From assembly GCF_000384115.1 (NCBI RefSeq), contig NZ_KB913029.1:2266907-2330906 (forward strand): DNA of 64,000 bases, given 5' to 3'. Positions 1-7,955 of this stretch are shown here, piece by piece; the stretch's first letter is position 1, and every line of letters starts with the position of its first letter. The translations under genes and the position numbers were made by a program. The DNA is from Sporichthya polymorpha DSM 43042. Its GTDB lineage: Bacteria > Actinomycetota > Actinomycetes > Sporichthyales > Sporichthyaceae. The notes beneath the pieces are model-generated. The model was not told the DNA's origin and did not search any database. It worked only from the letters and a program-made list of their open reading frames with translations.

Positions 1-335
1 AGGCCACGGGCGCCAACATCGTCAAGGTTGCGCTCTCGGCTCCGCTGAAGCAGATCGCCGTGAACGCCGGCCTTGAGGGCGGCGTCGTGGCGGAGAAGGT
101 CAGCAACCTCGAGATCGGCCACGGCCTCAACGCCGCGACCGGCGAGTACGTCGACCTGATCGCCGCCGGGATCATCGACCCGGCCAAGGTCACCCGCTCC
201 GCGCTGCAGAACGCCGCGTCGATCGCCGGCCTCTTCCTCACCACCGAGGCCGTCATCGCCGACAAGCCGGAGAAGGAGAACGCCGCCGCGGCTGCCGCCG
301 GTGGCATGGGTGGCATGGGCGGCATGGACTTCTGA
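1..335 (+). CDS. groEL: 60 kDa chaperonin GroEL, C-terminal part
   Basis: Final 110 codons of a GroEL/Hsp60 chaperonin, the cytoplasmic ATP-driven double-ring folding cage; the frame enters from outside the window (first full codon at 3). The visible part covers the end of the equatorial domain (motif [18 protein letters not shown]) and finishes in the methionine-glycine tail [11 protein letters not shown] that projects into the cavity. That GGM tail is typical of the housekeeping copy; the second copy of many actinobacteria has a His-rich tail (family knowledge). An alanine stretch precedes the tail. A strong terminator follows 45 bp after the stop. Confidence 0.97.
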   Translation, partial: ATGANIVKVALSAPLKQIAVNAGLEGGVVAEKVSNLEIGHGLNAATGEYVDLIAAGIIDPAKVTRSALQNAASIAGLFLTTEAVIADKPEKENAAAAAAGGMGGMGGMDF

Positions 336-379
336 GTCCAGCTCCTCGCGCCACCAGCACGACCAGCATTAACTCATCC

Positions 380-414
380 GAAGGCCCCGGCGGGAATCCC
401 CGCCGGGGCCTTCG
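380..414. terminator. Rho-independent-type terminator between groEL and the nitronate monooxygenase gene
   Basis: Near-perfect GC-rich inverted repeat: the left arm GAAGGCCCCGGCGGG pairs with CCCGCCGGGGCCTTC around a 5-nt AATCC-type centre. It sits between two convergent genes and can serve both; the T-run is weak, as is usual in high-GC actinobacteria. Confidence 0.8.
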
Positions 415-421
415 GCCGTTC

Positions 422-1405
422 TCAGCCCAGGAGGGCCCGGCCGCGGTCGCGCAGCAGCGCCTCGGCGTCGCCGGAGATCGAGCGCAGCACCTCGGCCGCG
501 GGCCGTACGGCGGTGACCGCGTGGGCGCCCTGGCCGTAGAGGACCGCGTCGGTCGCCGGGTCCGGCGGCTTCGCGAACGGGTTCTCGACCGGTGCACCTT
601 CGGGCCGCGGCACGGGCTGAAGCTCGGACTCCCGGCCGGTCCAGCGGTCGACGTGGGCGTTGCGCCGCACCCGCTCCCCGACGCCCTCGGGCCACGGCAG
701 CCCCGACGCGATGTCGTACACCCGCGTCCAGACCGTGTCGTCGCCGTCGCTGGCGACGATGAGCTGCTTGTGGATGTCGTGCACCTCGACGGCCTCGTCG
801 GTGGCGAGGAACGCCGTTCCGACCCACGCGCCGTCCGCGCCCGCGGCGAGGACGGCGGCGAGGCTGCGGCCGTCGGAGATGCCGCCCGCGGCGAGGACCG
901 GGAGATCGGGGTAGCGGTCGAGGACCGCGCCGAGCAGCGGGAGGAGCCCGCGGGTGCCGGTGTGGCCGCCGGCCTCCGTCCCCTGCGCGACGAGGATGTC
1001 GGCGCCGGCGTCGACGGCGATCTGAGCGTCCGTCAGGTTCTGGACCTGGCACATCACCGTGGCGCCGACATCCTTCGCCTGCGCGACGTAGGGCGCGGGG
1101 TCGCCGAAGGAGAACGCGACCACCTGCGGGCGGGCGGCGAGCGTCGCGTCGAGCAGCACCCCGAACATCGGGAGGAACGCGGTGATGAACCCCACCCCGA
1201 ACGGCCGGTCCGTCTTCCCGTGGATCCGGAGGATCTCCGCCTCGATCCACTCCGGCCCCCGCGCGGGATGGATCCCGCCGAATGACCCCAGCCCCCCGGC
1301 CGCCGACACCGCGGCGGCCAGCGATCCTCCGCTGTGCAGCGCCATCGGCGCCGACATGATCGGGTGGTCGAGCTCGAACATCTCGGTGAACCGGGTCTTC
1401 ACCAT
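422..1405 (-). CDS. Nitronate monooxygenase / FabK-like FMN enzyme
   Basis: 327-residue TIM-barrel flavoprotein of the nitronate monooxygenase (2-nitropropane dioxygenase) family, expected to oxidise alkyl nitronates with FMN and O2 in the cytoplasm. Seen: N-terminal barrel strand with PIMSAPMA, then GGLGSFGG, the central AQGTEAGGHTG loop that contacts the flavin, and the phosphate-binding segment LAAGGISDGRS followed by GADGAWVGTAF. The family also contains enoyl-ACP reductases of FabK type, so the substrate is not settled. Start chosen at ATG 1405 with GGAGAG upstream; the frame stays open a further 64 codons, but that part is low-complexity Arg-rich and overlaps the repeats at 1531-1606. 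Confidence 0.85.
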   Translation of the reverse strand: MVKTRFTEMFELDHPIMSAPMALHSGGSLAAAVSAAGGLGSFGGIHPARGPEWIEAEILRIHGKTDRPFGVGFITAFLPMFGVLLDATLAARPQVVAFSFGDPAPYVAQAKDVGATVMCQVQNLTDAQIAVDAGADILVAQGTEAGGHTGTRGLLPLLGAVLDRYPDLPVLAAGGISDGRSLAAVLAAGADGAWVGTAFLATDEAVEVHDIHKQLIVASDGDDTVWTRVYDIASGLPWPEGVGERVRRNAHVDRWTGRESELQPVPRPEGAPVENPFAKPPDPATDAVLYGQGAHAVTAVRPAAEVLRSISGDAEALLRDRGRALLG

Positions 1406-1530
1406 CTCGGACTCTCCGTCCTTCGTCGTATCTCGCGTCCTGCCTCCGTGAGTGCGCGTGATGCTCCAGCATGGACCTCTCCCAGGGCGCATGCGCGCGC
1501 TGTCGCGGTGCGGTCGTCGCGCGCGTCGGT

Positions 1531-1606
1531 GCTGATCTGCGCACGGGGTGCAGCTGAGCCCCGAAGAGGGGCGCGGGAGCGGGGCTGATCTGCGCACGGG
1601 GTGCAG
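1531..1606. repeat. Two copies of a 23-bp direct repeat
   Basis: The 23 bp beginning GCTGATCTGCGCACGGGGTG occur identically at 1531-1553 and 1584-1606, in the 250-bp gap upstream of the nitronate monooxygenase gene and downstream of the TetR gene. The element GTGCGCAGATCRGCCCC recurs in the inverted repeat at 33686-33741. Nothing else recognisable lies in 1406-1655. Confidence 0.75.
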
Positions 1607-1655
1607 GTGGGCCCGGGCGGCCGGGACGCGCGGCCGTCGATCGACGTTCCCGACG

Positions 1656-2315
1656 TCAGGGGCCGAGCGCCGGCGCCCGCCCGTCGTCCCCGACCGGGAA
1701 CAGCGTCGGCAGCGTGCGCATCAGCCGGCGGAAGTGGGGAGTGAAGCGGCCCTCGCCCCAGCGGACGTCGGGTTCGTTGGCGATGGCCATCGTGAGGACG
1801 CCGGAGATGAAGACGGAGATGACGAACACGGCGTCCTCGTCGTCGGCGGAGGGGCCGAGCTCGCCGCGGCGGACGGCCTCGGCCAGCGCGGCGCGTTGGA
1901 GCTCGACCATGTCGACGCTCGCCGCGAACGCCTCGGGGGAGGGCTCGAAGCCGGGGATCGGGCGCCAGAACAGCATCTGGGCGAGGGCGCGGTTCTCCAG
2001 GCACCAGCGACCGCTCGCCTCCAGCCCGGTGATCAGGGCCTCCAGGCCGGGCTCGGCGTCCGCCATCGCGGCCCGCAGCACCTCCAGGTGTTCGCGCATG
2101 CCGCGCTCGAAGAGGGCGTCGTAGACCGCCAGCAGCGACGGGAAGTACTTGTAGAGCGAGGGTGGCTGCACGCCCAGGCGGCGCGCGATCTCGGCGATGC
2201 TCAATCCGTTGACGCCCTCGACGGTCATCACGTCGACCGCGATGTCGAGGATCTCGGCGATCGTCTGCTGCCGGCGCAGCGCGCGACGGTCGGGGCGGAT
2301 CTGCGGTACGGACAC
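1656..2315 (-). CDS. TetR-family transcriptional regulator
   Basis: 219-residue cytoplasmic DNA-binding protein. The N-terminal helix-turn-helix lies at about residues 38-58 (SIAEIARRLGVQPPSLYKYF), the signature of TetR regulators; the remainder is the helical ligand-binding and dimerisation domain, with a C-terminal half like TetR_C_13-type domains. It is divergent from the SRPBCC gene at 2402, and the gap holds a 21-bp dyad inside a promoter. It most likely represses that gene and itself until a ligand binds. The ligand is unknown. Start GTG/ATG choice at 2315 fits the usual short basic lead (RPDRRALRRQQTI) before the HTH. Confidence 0.9.
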   Translation of the reverse strand: MSVPQIRPDRRALRRQQTIAEILDIAVDVMTVEGVNGLSIAEIARRLGVQPPSLYKYFPSLLAVYDALFERGMREHLEVLRAAMADAEPGLEALITGLEASGRWCLENRALAQMLFWRPIPGFEPSPEAFAASVDMVELQRAALAEAVRRGELGPSADDEDAVFVISVFISGVLTMAIANEPDVRWGEGRFTPHFRRLMRTLPTLFPVGDDGRAPALGP

Positions 2316-2341
2316 CCGCGTGAGACTAGCAAGAGCACCTG

Positions 2342-2370
2342 TTGACAGCTAGAGCTAATAGCCGTAGCTT
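2342..2370 (+). promoter_or_regulatory. Promoter with embedded TetR-type operator
   Basis: TTGACA at 2342-2347, 17-bp spacer, TAGCTT at 2365-2370, directed at the SRPBCC gene. The spacer and -10 hold a 21-bp dyad at 2348-2368 built as GCTA-ga-GCTA-a-TAGC-cg-TAGC (16 of 20 paired positions match). Position and symmetry fit a repressor operator for the divergent TetR gene. Confidence 0.75.
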
Positions 2371-2401
2371 CTCGCTATCACCACACGCAGGGAGGCCGGA
2401 G

Positions 2402-2902
2402 ATGGCACCGAGGAACCAGCGTTGGTGGCTCACGACGGACAGCGTCTCGACGGATATCGCCGCCTCGCCCGAGGAGCTCTACGCGATGGTCGCGGACCTG
2501 CCGCGGATGCCGGAGTGGAGCCCGGAGCAGGAACGGCTCGACTGGATCGAGGGGGCGACCGGTCCCGCCGTGGGCGCCCGTTTCCTCGGCCACAACATGA
2601 CCGGGCCCGGCAAGCGGATCAAGTGGAAGCGGCGCGGCACGGTGCGTACCGCCGACCCGGGCCGCGAGTTCTCCTTCGCCACCGAGGAGGGCGGCGTCGA
2701 GGGGACGATCTGGACGTACACCTTCGAGCCGGTGGCGGGCGGAACGCGCGTGACCGAGTCCTACGCCGTCGAGAAGATCCCGGTGTGGGCGCGGATCCTG
2801 GACGTCCCGCTCAACCGGCACAAGGAACTGATCGAGGGCATGACGTCCACGCTCGGCAAGCTCAAGACCGCCGCCGAGGCGAACCGATCCGTTCCCGAGT
2901 AG
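2402..2902 (+). CDS. SRPBCC-family (polyketide cyclase/dehydrase-like) protein
   Basis: 166-residue START/Bet v1-like helix-grip protein, expected to bind a small hydrophobic ligand in the cytoplasm. Seen: N-terminal strand TTDSVSTDIAASPEELYAMVADLPRMPEWSP-type opening (first strand then helix with the conserved W), and the late YTFEPVAGGTRVTESY strand pair, followed by a long C-terminal helix. Start ATG 2402 has GGGAGG 7 nt upstream; an in-frame ATG at 2342 falls in the promoter. Divergent from the TetR gene, so it is probably the regulated target. No catalytic residues can be assigned and the ligand is unknown. Confidence 0.8.
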   Translation: MAPRNQRWWLTTDSVSTDIAASPEELYAMVADLPRMPEWSPEQERLDWIEGATGPAVGARFLGHNMTGPGKRIKWKRRGTVRTADPGREFSFATEEGGVEGTIWTYTFEPVAGGTRVTESYAVEKIPVWARILDVPLNRHKELIEGMTSTLGKLKTAAEANRSVPE

Positions 2903-2941
2903 TCCGTCCCGCGTTCACGTCCGGCACGTACCGTCGCGGAC

Positions 2942-4429
2942 GTGGACACCGGATCCCTCGACCTCGTCGAGACCGACGACGGCAGCTGGCGCGACGCGGC
3001 GCGGCTGGACGTCGGTGAGCTGCTCGGCCCGCAGGGGCTGCCGACGACGCGACGGACCTTCCTGCTCGGCGGCGCGGGCATCGGGCTCGGGCTCGCGCTG
3101 ACCGGTGGGGTCTCGGCCCCGGCGGCGGCTGCGCCGGCCGCGCTCGGCGGCCTCGTCCCGGATCCGCGGAAGCGGCTGTCGCTGCCGCGCGGCTTCTCGT
3201 ACCGGATCGTCGCGGAGGCCGGGGTCACCGAGCTCTCCGGCGCGGCGGCGGGCGAGAAGACGCCCGGCTACCAGGACGGGTCGGCGAGCTTTCGGCGTCC
3301 GGGCGGCGGGCACGTCCTCGTGACGAACCACGAGGTCAACCAACGGCACACGCAGCACTTCGTCCCGGCGGTGCCCGGGTTCACCTACGACCCGGGGTGC
3401 CACGGCGGGACGACCGCCATTCACGTCGACGAGCGGGGGCGCCGGGTCGCGGAGTACGTCTCGCTCGCCGGCACCGACACCAACTGCGCCGGCGGGCCGA
3501 CCCCGTGGGGGACGTGGCTGACGTGCGAGGAGTCCGAGGGTCGCGCCGGTGAGGACGGGCGCACCAAGGACCACGGCTACGTCTTCGAGGTGGACCCGCG
3601 CCGGCTGGCGGCGAACCGGGACCCGCGGCCGGTCAAGGCGCTCGGTCGGTTCGCGCACGAGGCCTGCGCGGTCGACCCGGCGACCGGCCGGATCTACCTG
3701 ACCGAGGACGCGGACGACCCCTTCGGTCTCGTCTACCGGTTCACGCCGCCGCGGCGGTACCGCGGCCTCGGGTCCGGGGTGCTGGGCAAGCTCGGCGACG
3801 AGGCCGGCCGGCTCCAGGCGATGCGGGCGCTCGACCGGCGCGGCCGCGTCGTGCGGGACCTCGCGGTCGCGCGCCGGCCGGGGACCACGTACCGGCTCGA
3901 GTGGGTCGACGTGCCCGACCGGGACGCCGCCCGGGTCTCGACGCGCAAGCAGTTCCGGCACGCCGGCTCCCGCACGGGCGGAGCCGTGACCCGCAGTCAC
4001 AAGCTCGAAGGCGCCTGGTGGAGTCGCGGCGGCGCGTACCTCGTCGCGTCGTTCGCGAAGCCGGTCGAGGACGGCAGCGCCGCGGCGCACGAGGGCCAGG
4101 TGTGGTTCCTCGACCCGCGGCGGAACACGATCTCGCTCGTCCTCTGGTTCGCTCCGCGCAAGCGCATCGACGGCCCGGACAACATCACCGCCAACCCGTT
4201 CGGGGGCGTGATCCTGGCCGAGGACGGCGCGGGCGCGCAGCACCTGGTCGCCGCCGCCGCGGACGGGTCGCGGATGTTCCTCGCCCGCAACGAGGTCCGC
4301 TCCGGCGGCGAGTACTCCGAGTTCACCGGCCCGAACTTCAGCTCCGACCGGAAGTTCCTGTTCGCGAACGTGCAGACCCCCGGGACGGTGTTCGCGATCC
4401 GGGGCCCGTTCGGCGCGCTGAGCGGTTAG
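2942..4429 (+). CDS. PhoX-type alkaline phosphatase (DUF839), Tat-exported
   Basis: 495 residues. A twin-arginine signal (TTRRTFLLGGAG, RR at 37-38) and hydrophobic stretch ending in an Ala-rich cleavage region indicate export by the Tat pathway. The body has PhoX-family motifs: NCAGGPTPWGTWLTCEE, GRFAHEACAVDP followed by TEDADDPFGLVYRF, DNITANPFGGVILAEDG and GPNFSSDRKFLFANVQ. Known PhoX enzymes are Ca/Fe-dependent phosphomonoesterases that scavenge phosphate outside the cell; activity here is inferred. Start GTG 2942 follows TACCGT at 2929-2934 by 7 nt, suggesting a leaderless transcript. The N-terminal 35 residues before the Tat motif are longer than usual. Confidence 0.85.
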   Translation: MDTGSLDLVETDDGSWRDAARLDVGELLGPQGLPTTRRTFLLGGAGIGLGLALTGGVSAPAAAAPAALGGLVPDPRKRLSLPRGFSYRIVAEAGVTELSGAAAGEKTPGYQDGSASFRRPGGGHVLVTNHEVNQRHTQHFVPAVPGFTYDPGCHGGTTAIHVDERGRRVAEYVSLAGTDTNCAGGPTPWGTWLTCEESEGRAGEDGRTKDHGYVFEVDPRRLAANRDPRPVKALGRFAHEACAVDPATGRIYLTEDADDPFGLVYRFTPPRRYRGLGSGVLGKLGDEAGRLQAMRALDRRGRVVRDLAVARRPGTTYRLEWVDVPDRDAARVSTRKQFRHAGSRTGGAVTRSHKLEGAWWSRGGAYLVASFAKPVEDGSAAAHEGQVWFLDPRRNTISLVLWFAPRKRIDGPDNITANPFGGVILAEDGAGAQHLVAAAADGSRMFLARNEVRSGGEYSEFTGPNFSSDRKFLFANVQTPGTVFAIRGPFGALSG

Positions 4430-4465
4430 GCCGCTGAGCGGTCAGGTCGTCGGGTCGTCGGGTCG

Positions 4466-4825
4466 TCAGGTCGCCGGGAGGGTGCCGAGCGGCGCGATCG
4501 GCGTCCCGGACTGCTCGCAGACCCACTCCGGGTCGGGGCCGAGCTCGGGGCTGATCCGGAGCTCGTGGGGCTCCTCGTCGGGGGCGCAGCGCCGGCACAG
4601 CGGCCAGCGGCCGATGCCGGAGTCGAGCAGCGCGTCCTGGACGTCCTGCGCGACCTGTCCGGCGACGTAGGCGGTGCCCTCGGGCCACTCGTCGGCCCAC
4701 CAGCGGCGCTCGGCGAGCTTCTCCTCCAGGACCGACACCGAATCGGCCGTCGCCGCCCCCGTCGCCGTCAGGTCCGCCAACACCCGCGCCCGGGCGTCCA
4801 GGAGCGCCTCGTCCGTCGTCCGCAC
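4466..4825 (-). CDS. Hypothetical protein with CxxC near the C-terminus
   Basis: 119 residues, not recognised. Start GTG 4825 (VRTTDEALLD) is preceded by GGGGAG; the frame remains open upstream but becomes Arg/Pro-rich and crosses the repeat cassette. An N-terminal helical part (ARARVLADL, LEEKLAERRWWADEW) is followed by CRRC and a later single Cys in EWVCEQSG, so a metal site with three Cys is conceivable but unproven. Convergent with the PhoX gene (36 bp apart) and divergent from DUF4031. Confidence 0.6.
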   Translation of the reverse strand: MRTTDEALLDARARVLADLTATGAATADSVSVLEEKLAERRWWADEWPEGTAYVAGQVAQDVQDALLDSGIGRWPLCRRCAPDEEPHELRISPELGPDPEWVCEQSGTPIAPLGTLPAT

Positions 4826-4868
4826 GCCCCGATTCTCCCCGCCTCCCCGCCCCCGACCCCCCCGCACG

Positions 4869-4946
4869 CTGCTCATGCATGAGCGGGTGGTCGATGGAAT
4901 CGGGACAAATCGGACACGAATCGACACTCTGCTCATGCATGAGCGG
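4869..4946. repeat. Paired palindrome cassette between divergent genes
   Basis: The 18-bp element CTGCTCATGCATGAGCGG occurs at 4869-4886 and 4929-4946, exactly 60 bp apart; its core GCTCATGCATGAGC is a perfect 14-bp palindrome. Between the copies AATCG occurs three times (4898, 4908, 4919), about one helical turn apart. The cassette lies in the divergent gap between the hypothetical gene at 4466 and DUF4031 and may be an operator array. Confidence 0.7.
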
Positions 4947-5063
4947 AGTGCGCGGCCTCCCGAGGGGCGCCGCGGGCGGGGCTGCGGAGGTCTGGGTACG
5001 CCGTTGGTGTGGTGAGCGTCAAGTCCGCGGCACCGGGGGAGCGGGGTGCATAACCTGACTGAC

Positions 5064-5345
5064 GTGGCGATGCTGATCGATCCTCCGACCTGGGCGGGGC
5101 ACGGGCGACTGTGGTCGCACGTCGCCTCGGACACGTCGCTGGACGAGCTGCACGCGTTCGCCGCGGTCGCGGGGATCCCGGCCGAGGCGTTCGACCGGGA
5201 CCACTACGACGTCCCGGTCGAGTGGTACGACCGGATCGTCGCCGCCGGGGCCCGGCCGGTGTCGCCCCGGGACATCGTGCGCGCCCTGCGGGCCGTCGGT
5301 CTGCGCACCCCGAAGGTGCCGTCGTACCTGCGTCAGGCGTCCTGA
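5064..5345 (+). CDS. DUF4031 domain protein
   Basis: 93 residues covering a whole DUF4031 domain: MLIDPPTWAGHGRLWSH, then DTSLDELHAFA, then AFDRDHYDVPVEWYD and the closing RDIVRALRAVGLR. The family is common in actinobacteria; its function is unknown. Start GTG 5064 lies 7 nt after TAACCT (5051-5056), which fits a leaderless mRNA. An alternative GTG at 5046 has GGGGGAG upstream and would add six residues. The 3' end overlaps the convergent HD gene by 13 bp. Confidence 0.8.
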   Translation: MAMLIDPPTWAGHGRLWSHVASDTSLDELHAFAAVAGIPAEAFDRDHYDVPVEWYDRIVAAGARPVSPRDIVRALRAVGLRTPKVPSYLRQAS

Positions 5346-5962
5346 CGCCCTGTCAGCTCCGCTAGTTCGGCGGTGACGTTCGCTCGCGCGTCCGCTTCCC
5401 AGCGATCCCTTCCCGCTGGGGTGCGGAACAGCGCGGGCATCGCGAGCAGTGAGATCAGGATGCGGGCGCGGCCGGCGCGGAACTCGTCGTCGGGGACGTG
5501 CGCGTACTCGGCCCGCACCGCGTCGGTGTAGCGGCGGTAGTCCGCCGGGGACCCGGCGAGGACCGCGAGGTCCGCGTCGCAGAGGACCTCACCGTTCCGG
5601 TCGCCCGGCGCGGGGTCGTGACTGGTCGTCAGACGCACCAGGCGCCCGACCTCGGCGACCAGTCCGGCCGGCAGTCCGAGCGCGGACAGCTCGGCCTCCG
5701 CGAGCCGCGCGCTCTGCTCCTCGTCGTCGGGCGCGCCGGCGTAGACCGCGTCGTGGTACCAGGCCGCGAGCCGGACGGCCGTCGCGTCGTCGGCGTGCGC
5801 GGCGAGGGCGTCGACGCCGTCGAGCACCGCCGCGAGGTGGGCGAGGTCGTGGTAGCGCCGGTGCGGTTCGGCCCACCGGCCGAGCAGTTGCGCGCCGGTG
5901 ACGGCCGCGTCCGCCGCGCCGAACTCGCGCAGCAATGCGTCCCAGCGCTCGGCGAGCTCCAC
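5333..5962 (-). CDS. HD-superfamily metal-dependent phosphohydrolase (COG4339 type)
   Basis: 209 residues. Metal-site motifs of the HD superfamily are visible: RRYHDLAHLAAVL, then AAWYHDAVY and later LCDADLAVLAG. The family consists of small predicted phosphohydrolases of unknown substrate. GTG 5962 begins 4 bp after the stop of the XPB helicase gene, so the two are translationally coupled and form an operon. The frame remains open far upstream inside the helicase gene, which is a shadow frame. Confidence 0.8.
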   Translation of the reverse strand: MELAERWDALLREFGAADAAVTGAQLLGRWAEPHRRYHDLAHLAAVLDGVDALAAHADDATAVRLAAWYHDAVYAGAPDDEEQSARLAEAELSALGLPAGLVAEVGRLVRLTTSHDPAPGDRNGEVLCDADLAVLAGSPADYRRYTDAVRAEYAHVPDDEFRAGRARILISLLAMPALFRTPAGRDRWEADARANVTAELAELTGRQDA

Positions 5963-5966
5963 GGGA

Positions 5967-7631
5967 TCAGCCGGTGCCGGGGTCCTCGACCCCGCCGAGA
6001 ACGTCCTCGGCGTCGAGGATCCGGTACGCGTAGCCCTGCTCGGCGAGGAAGCGCTGGCGGTGGGCGGCGAACTCCTGGTCGACGGTGTCGCGGGAGACGA
6101 TCGCGTAGAACCGGGCGGTCCGGCCGTCGCTCTTGGGGCGCAGGACGCGGCCGAGACGCTGCGCCTCCTCCTGCCGGGAGCCGAACGTGCCGGACACCTG
6201 GATCGCGACCGCGGCCTCGGGCAGGTCGATGGAGAAGTTCGCGACCTTCGACACCACGAGGACGTGAATCTCCCCGGTGCGGAACAGGTCGAACAGGCGC
6301 TCGCGCTCCTTGACCGTCGTCTCGCCCTTGATGACCGGGGCATCGAGGCGCGCGCCGAGGTCGTCGAGCTGGTCGAGGTACTGGCCGATGACGAGGACCT
6401 GCTCGCCCGCGTGCTGCTGGACGAGCGCCTCGACCACCCGTGCCTTCGACCGCGCGGTGGAGGCGAGCTTGTAGCGCTCCTCCGCCTCGGCGGTCGCGGT
6501 GAGCAGCCGCTCGTGGTCGGTCAGCGTCACGCGGACCTCGACGCAGTCCGCCGGCGCGATGTAGCCCTGGGACTCGATGTCCTTCCACGGGGCGTCGTAC
6601 CGCTTCGGCCCGATCAGGGAGAACACGTCGCCCTCGCGGCCGTCCTCGCGGATCAGAGTGGCCGTCAGACCGAGGCGACGCCGGGCCTGCAGGTCCGCCG
6701 TCAGCCGGAAGATCGGCGCCGGCAGCAGGTGCACCTCGTCGTAGACGATCAGGCCCCAGTCGCGGGCGTCGAAGAGCTCGAGGTGCGCGTACACGCCCTT
6801 CCGCTTGGTCGTCAGGACCTGGTACGTCGCGATCGTGACGGGCCGGATCTCCTTGCGCTGTCCGGAGTACTCGCCGATCTCGTTCTCGGTCAGCGACGTG
6901 CGCTTGAGCAGCTCGGTACGCCACTGGTGCGCGGAGACCGTGTTGGTGACGAGGATCAGGGTCGTCGCCTTCGCCTCGGCCATCGCCGCCGCGCCGACGA
7001 GCGTCTTGCCCGCGCCGCAGGGGAGGACGACCACGCCGGAGCCCCCGTGCCAGAACCCGGTCACGGCCTCGCGCTGGTAGGGCCGCAGCGTCCAGTCGGA
7101 CTCGTCGAGGAAGATCGGGTGCGCCTCGCCGTCGACGTACCCGGCGAAGTCCTCCGCCGGCCAGCCGACCTTGAGCAGGACCTGCTTGAGGTGCCCGCGC
7201 TCGGACGGGTGCACGGCGACGGTGTCGGGGTCGATGCGCTCCCCGACCAGGGGGGCGACCTTCTTCGACCGCAGCACCTCTTCGAGCACCGGGCGGTCGG
7301 TGGTCGAGAGCACCAGGCCGTGGACCGGGTGCTTCTCCAGCCGCAGCCGGCCGTAGCGGGCCATCGTCTCCGCGACGTCGACCAGCAGCGAGTGCGGGAC
7401 GGCGTAGCGCGAGTACGTGAGCAGGGTGTCGACGACCTGCTCGGCGTCGTGCCCGGCCGCCCGGGCGTTCCACAGCCCCAGCGGCGTGAGCCGGTAGGTG
7501 TGGACGTGCTCGGGCGAGCGCTCCAGCTCGGCGAAGGGCGCGATCGCCCGCCGACAGGCCTCCGCCTGCTCGTGGTCGACCTCGAGCAGGAGGGTCTTGT
7601 CGGACTGCACGATCAGCGGGCCGTCGGTCAT
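5967..7631 (-). CDS. XPB/Rad25-type DNA repair helicase
   Basis: 554-residue superfamily 2 helicase of the bacterial XPB (ERCC3) group; it translocates 3'-5' on DNA and is linked to repair. Order: N-terminal XPB domain (1-180), then RecA-like domain 1 with Walker A LPCGAGKT (about 204-211), DEVH box in IVYDEVHLLPAP (298-301) and motif III GLTATLIRED (321-330); domain 2 ends with SKVANFSIDLPEAAVAIQ and motif VI RQEEAQRLGRVLRPK. Length equals mycobacterial XPB (about 549). Start ATG 7631 (MTDGPLIV); ATG 7640 is also possible. Followed by the HD gene at 4 bp. Confidence 0.95.
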   Translation of the reverse strand: MTDGPLIVQSDKTLLLEVDHEQAEACRRAIAPFAELERSPEHVHTYRLTPLGLWNARAAGHDAEQVVDTLLTYSRYAVPHSLLVDVAETMARYGRLRLEKHPVHGLVLSTTDRPVLEEVLRSKKVAPLVGERIDPDTVAVHPSERGHLKQVLLKVGWPAEDFAGYVDGEAHPIFLDESDWTLRPYQREAVTGFWHGGSGVVVLPCGAGKTLVGAAAMAEAKATTLILVTNTVSAHQWRTELLKRTSLTENEIGEYSGQRKEIRPVTIATYQVLTTKRKGVYAHLELFDARDWGLIVYDEVHLLPAPIFRLTADLQARRRLGLTATLIREDGREGDVFSLIGPKRYDAPWKDIESQGYIAPADCVEVRVTLTDHERLLTATAEAEERYKLASTARSKARVVEALVQQHAGEQVLVIGQYLDQLDDLGARLDAPVIKGETTVKERERLFDLFRTGEIHVLVVSKVANFSIDLPEAAVAIQVSGTFGSRQEEAQRLGRVLRPKSDGRTARFYAIVSRDTVDQEFAAHRQRFLAEQGYAYRILDAEDVLGGVEDPGTG

Positions 7632-7743
7632 CCGACCCATTCTGCTTGATCCCTGGGAATCGTGTCGGGGCGTGAACGTTCGGCCCCGCTCCGGCGTCTG
7701 TGCTGCGAACGCTCGAACTGCAGCGCGACCAGCAGGAGGAACG

Positions 7744-7920
7744 ATGTCCGCCACCGTCCGGTATGTCTACGACCGCCCGCTGCCGTTCGCCCGTCACCTG
7801 CGGATCGACTTCCTCAACGAGGACGGGGCCGTCACCTCCTCGATGGTCTCCACCTTCGAACCCGGCAAGGGCTGGGTCACCTCCACCACCCGCCTCCCCC
7901 TCGCGACCGGCGCCGCCTGA
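7744..7920 (+). CDS. Small protein of unknown function (58 aa)
   Basis: A 58-codon gene with one of the best ribosome binding sites in the window: AGGAGGA at 7734-7740, 3 nt before ATG 7744. The product (MSATVRYVYDRPLPFARHL at the start) looks like a compact beta-rich domain with alternating polar and hydrophobic residues and no signal peptide or membrane segment. Not recognised. Divergent from the XPB gene and 35 bp upstream of the epoxide hydrolase gene. Confidence 0.6.
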   Translation: MSATVRYVYDRPLPFARHLRIDFLNEDGAVTSSMVSTFEPGKGWVTSTTRLPLATGAA

Positions 7921-7955
7921 CCGGGACGGAATCGCGGGCCGGTAACGTCCCGCGG

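Noticed and set aside
2915-4243. 442-codon minus-strand frame opposite the PhoX gene
   Set aside because: Low-complexity Arg/Pro/Val shadow of a gene with Tat signal and PhoX motifs.
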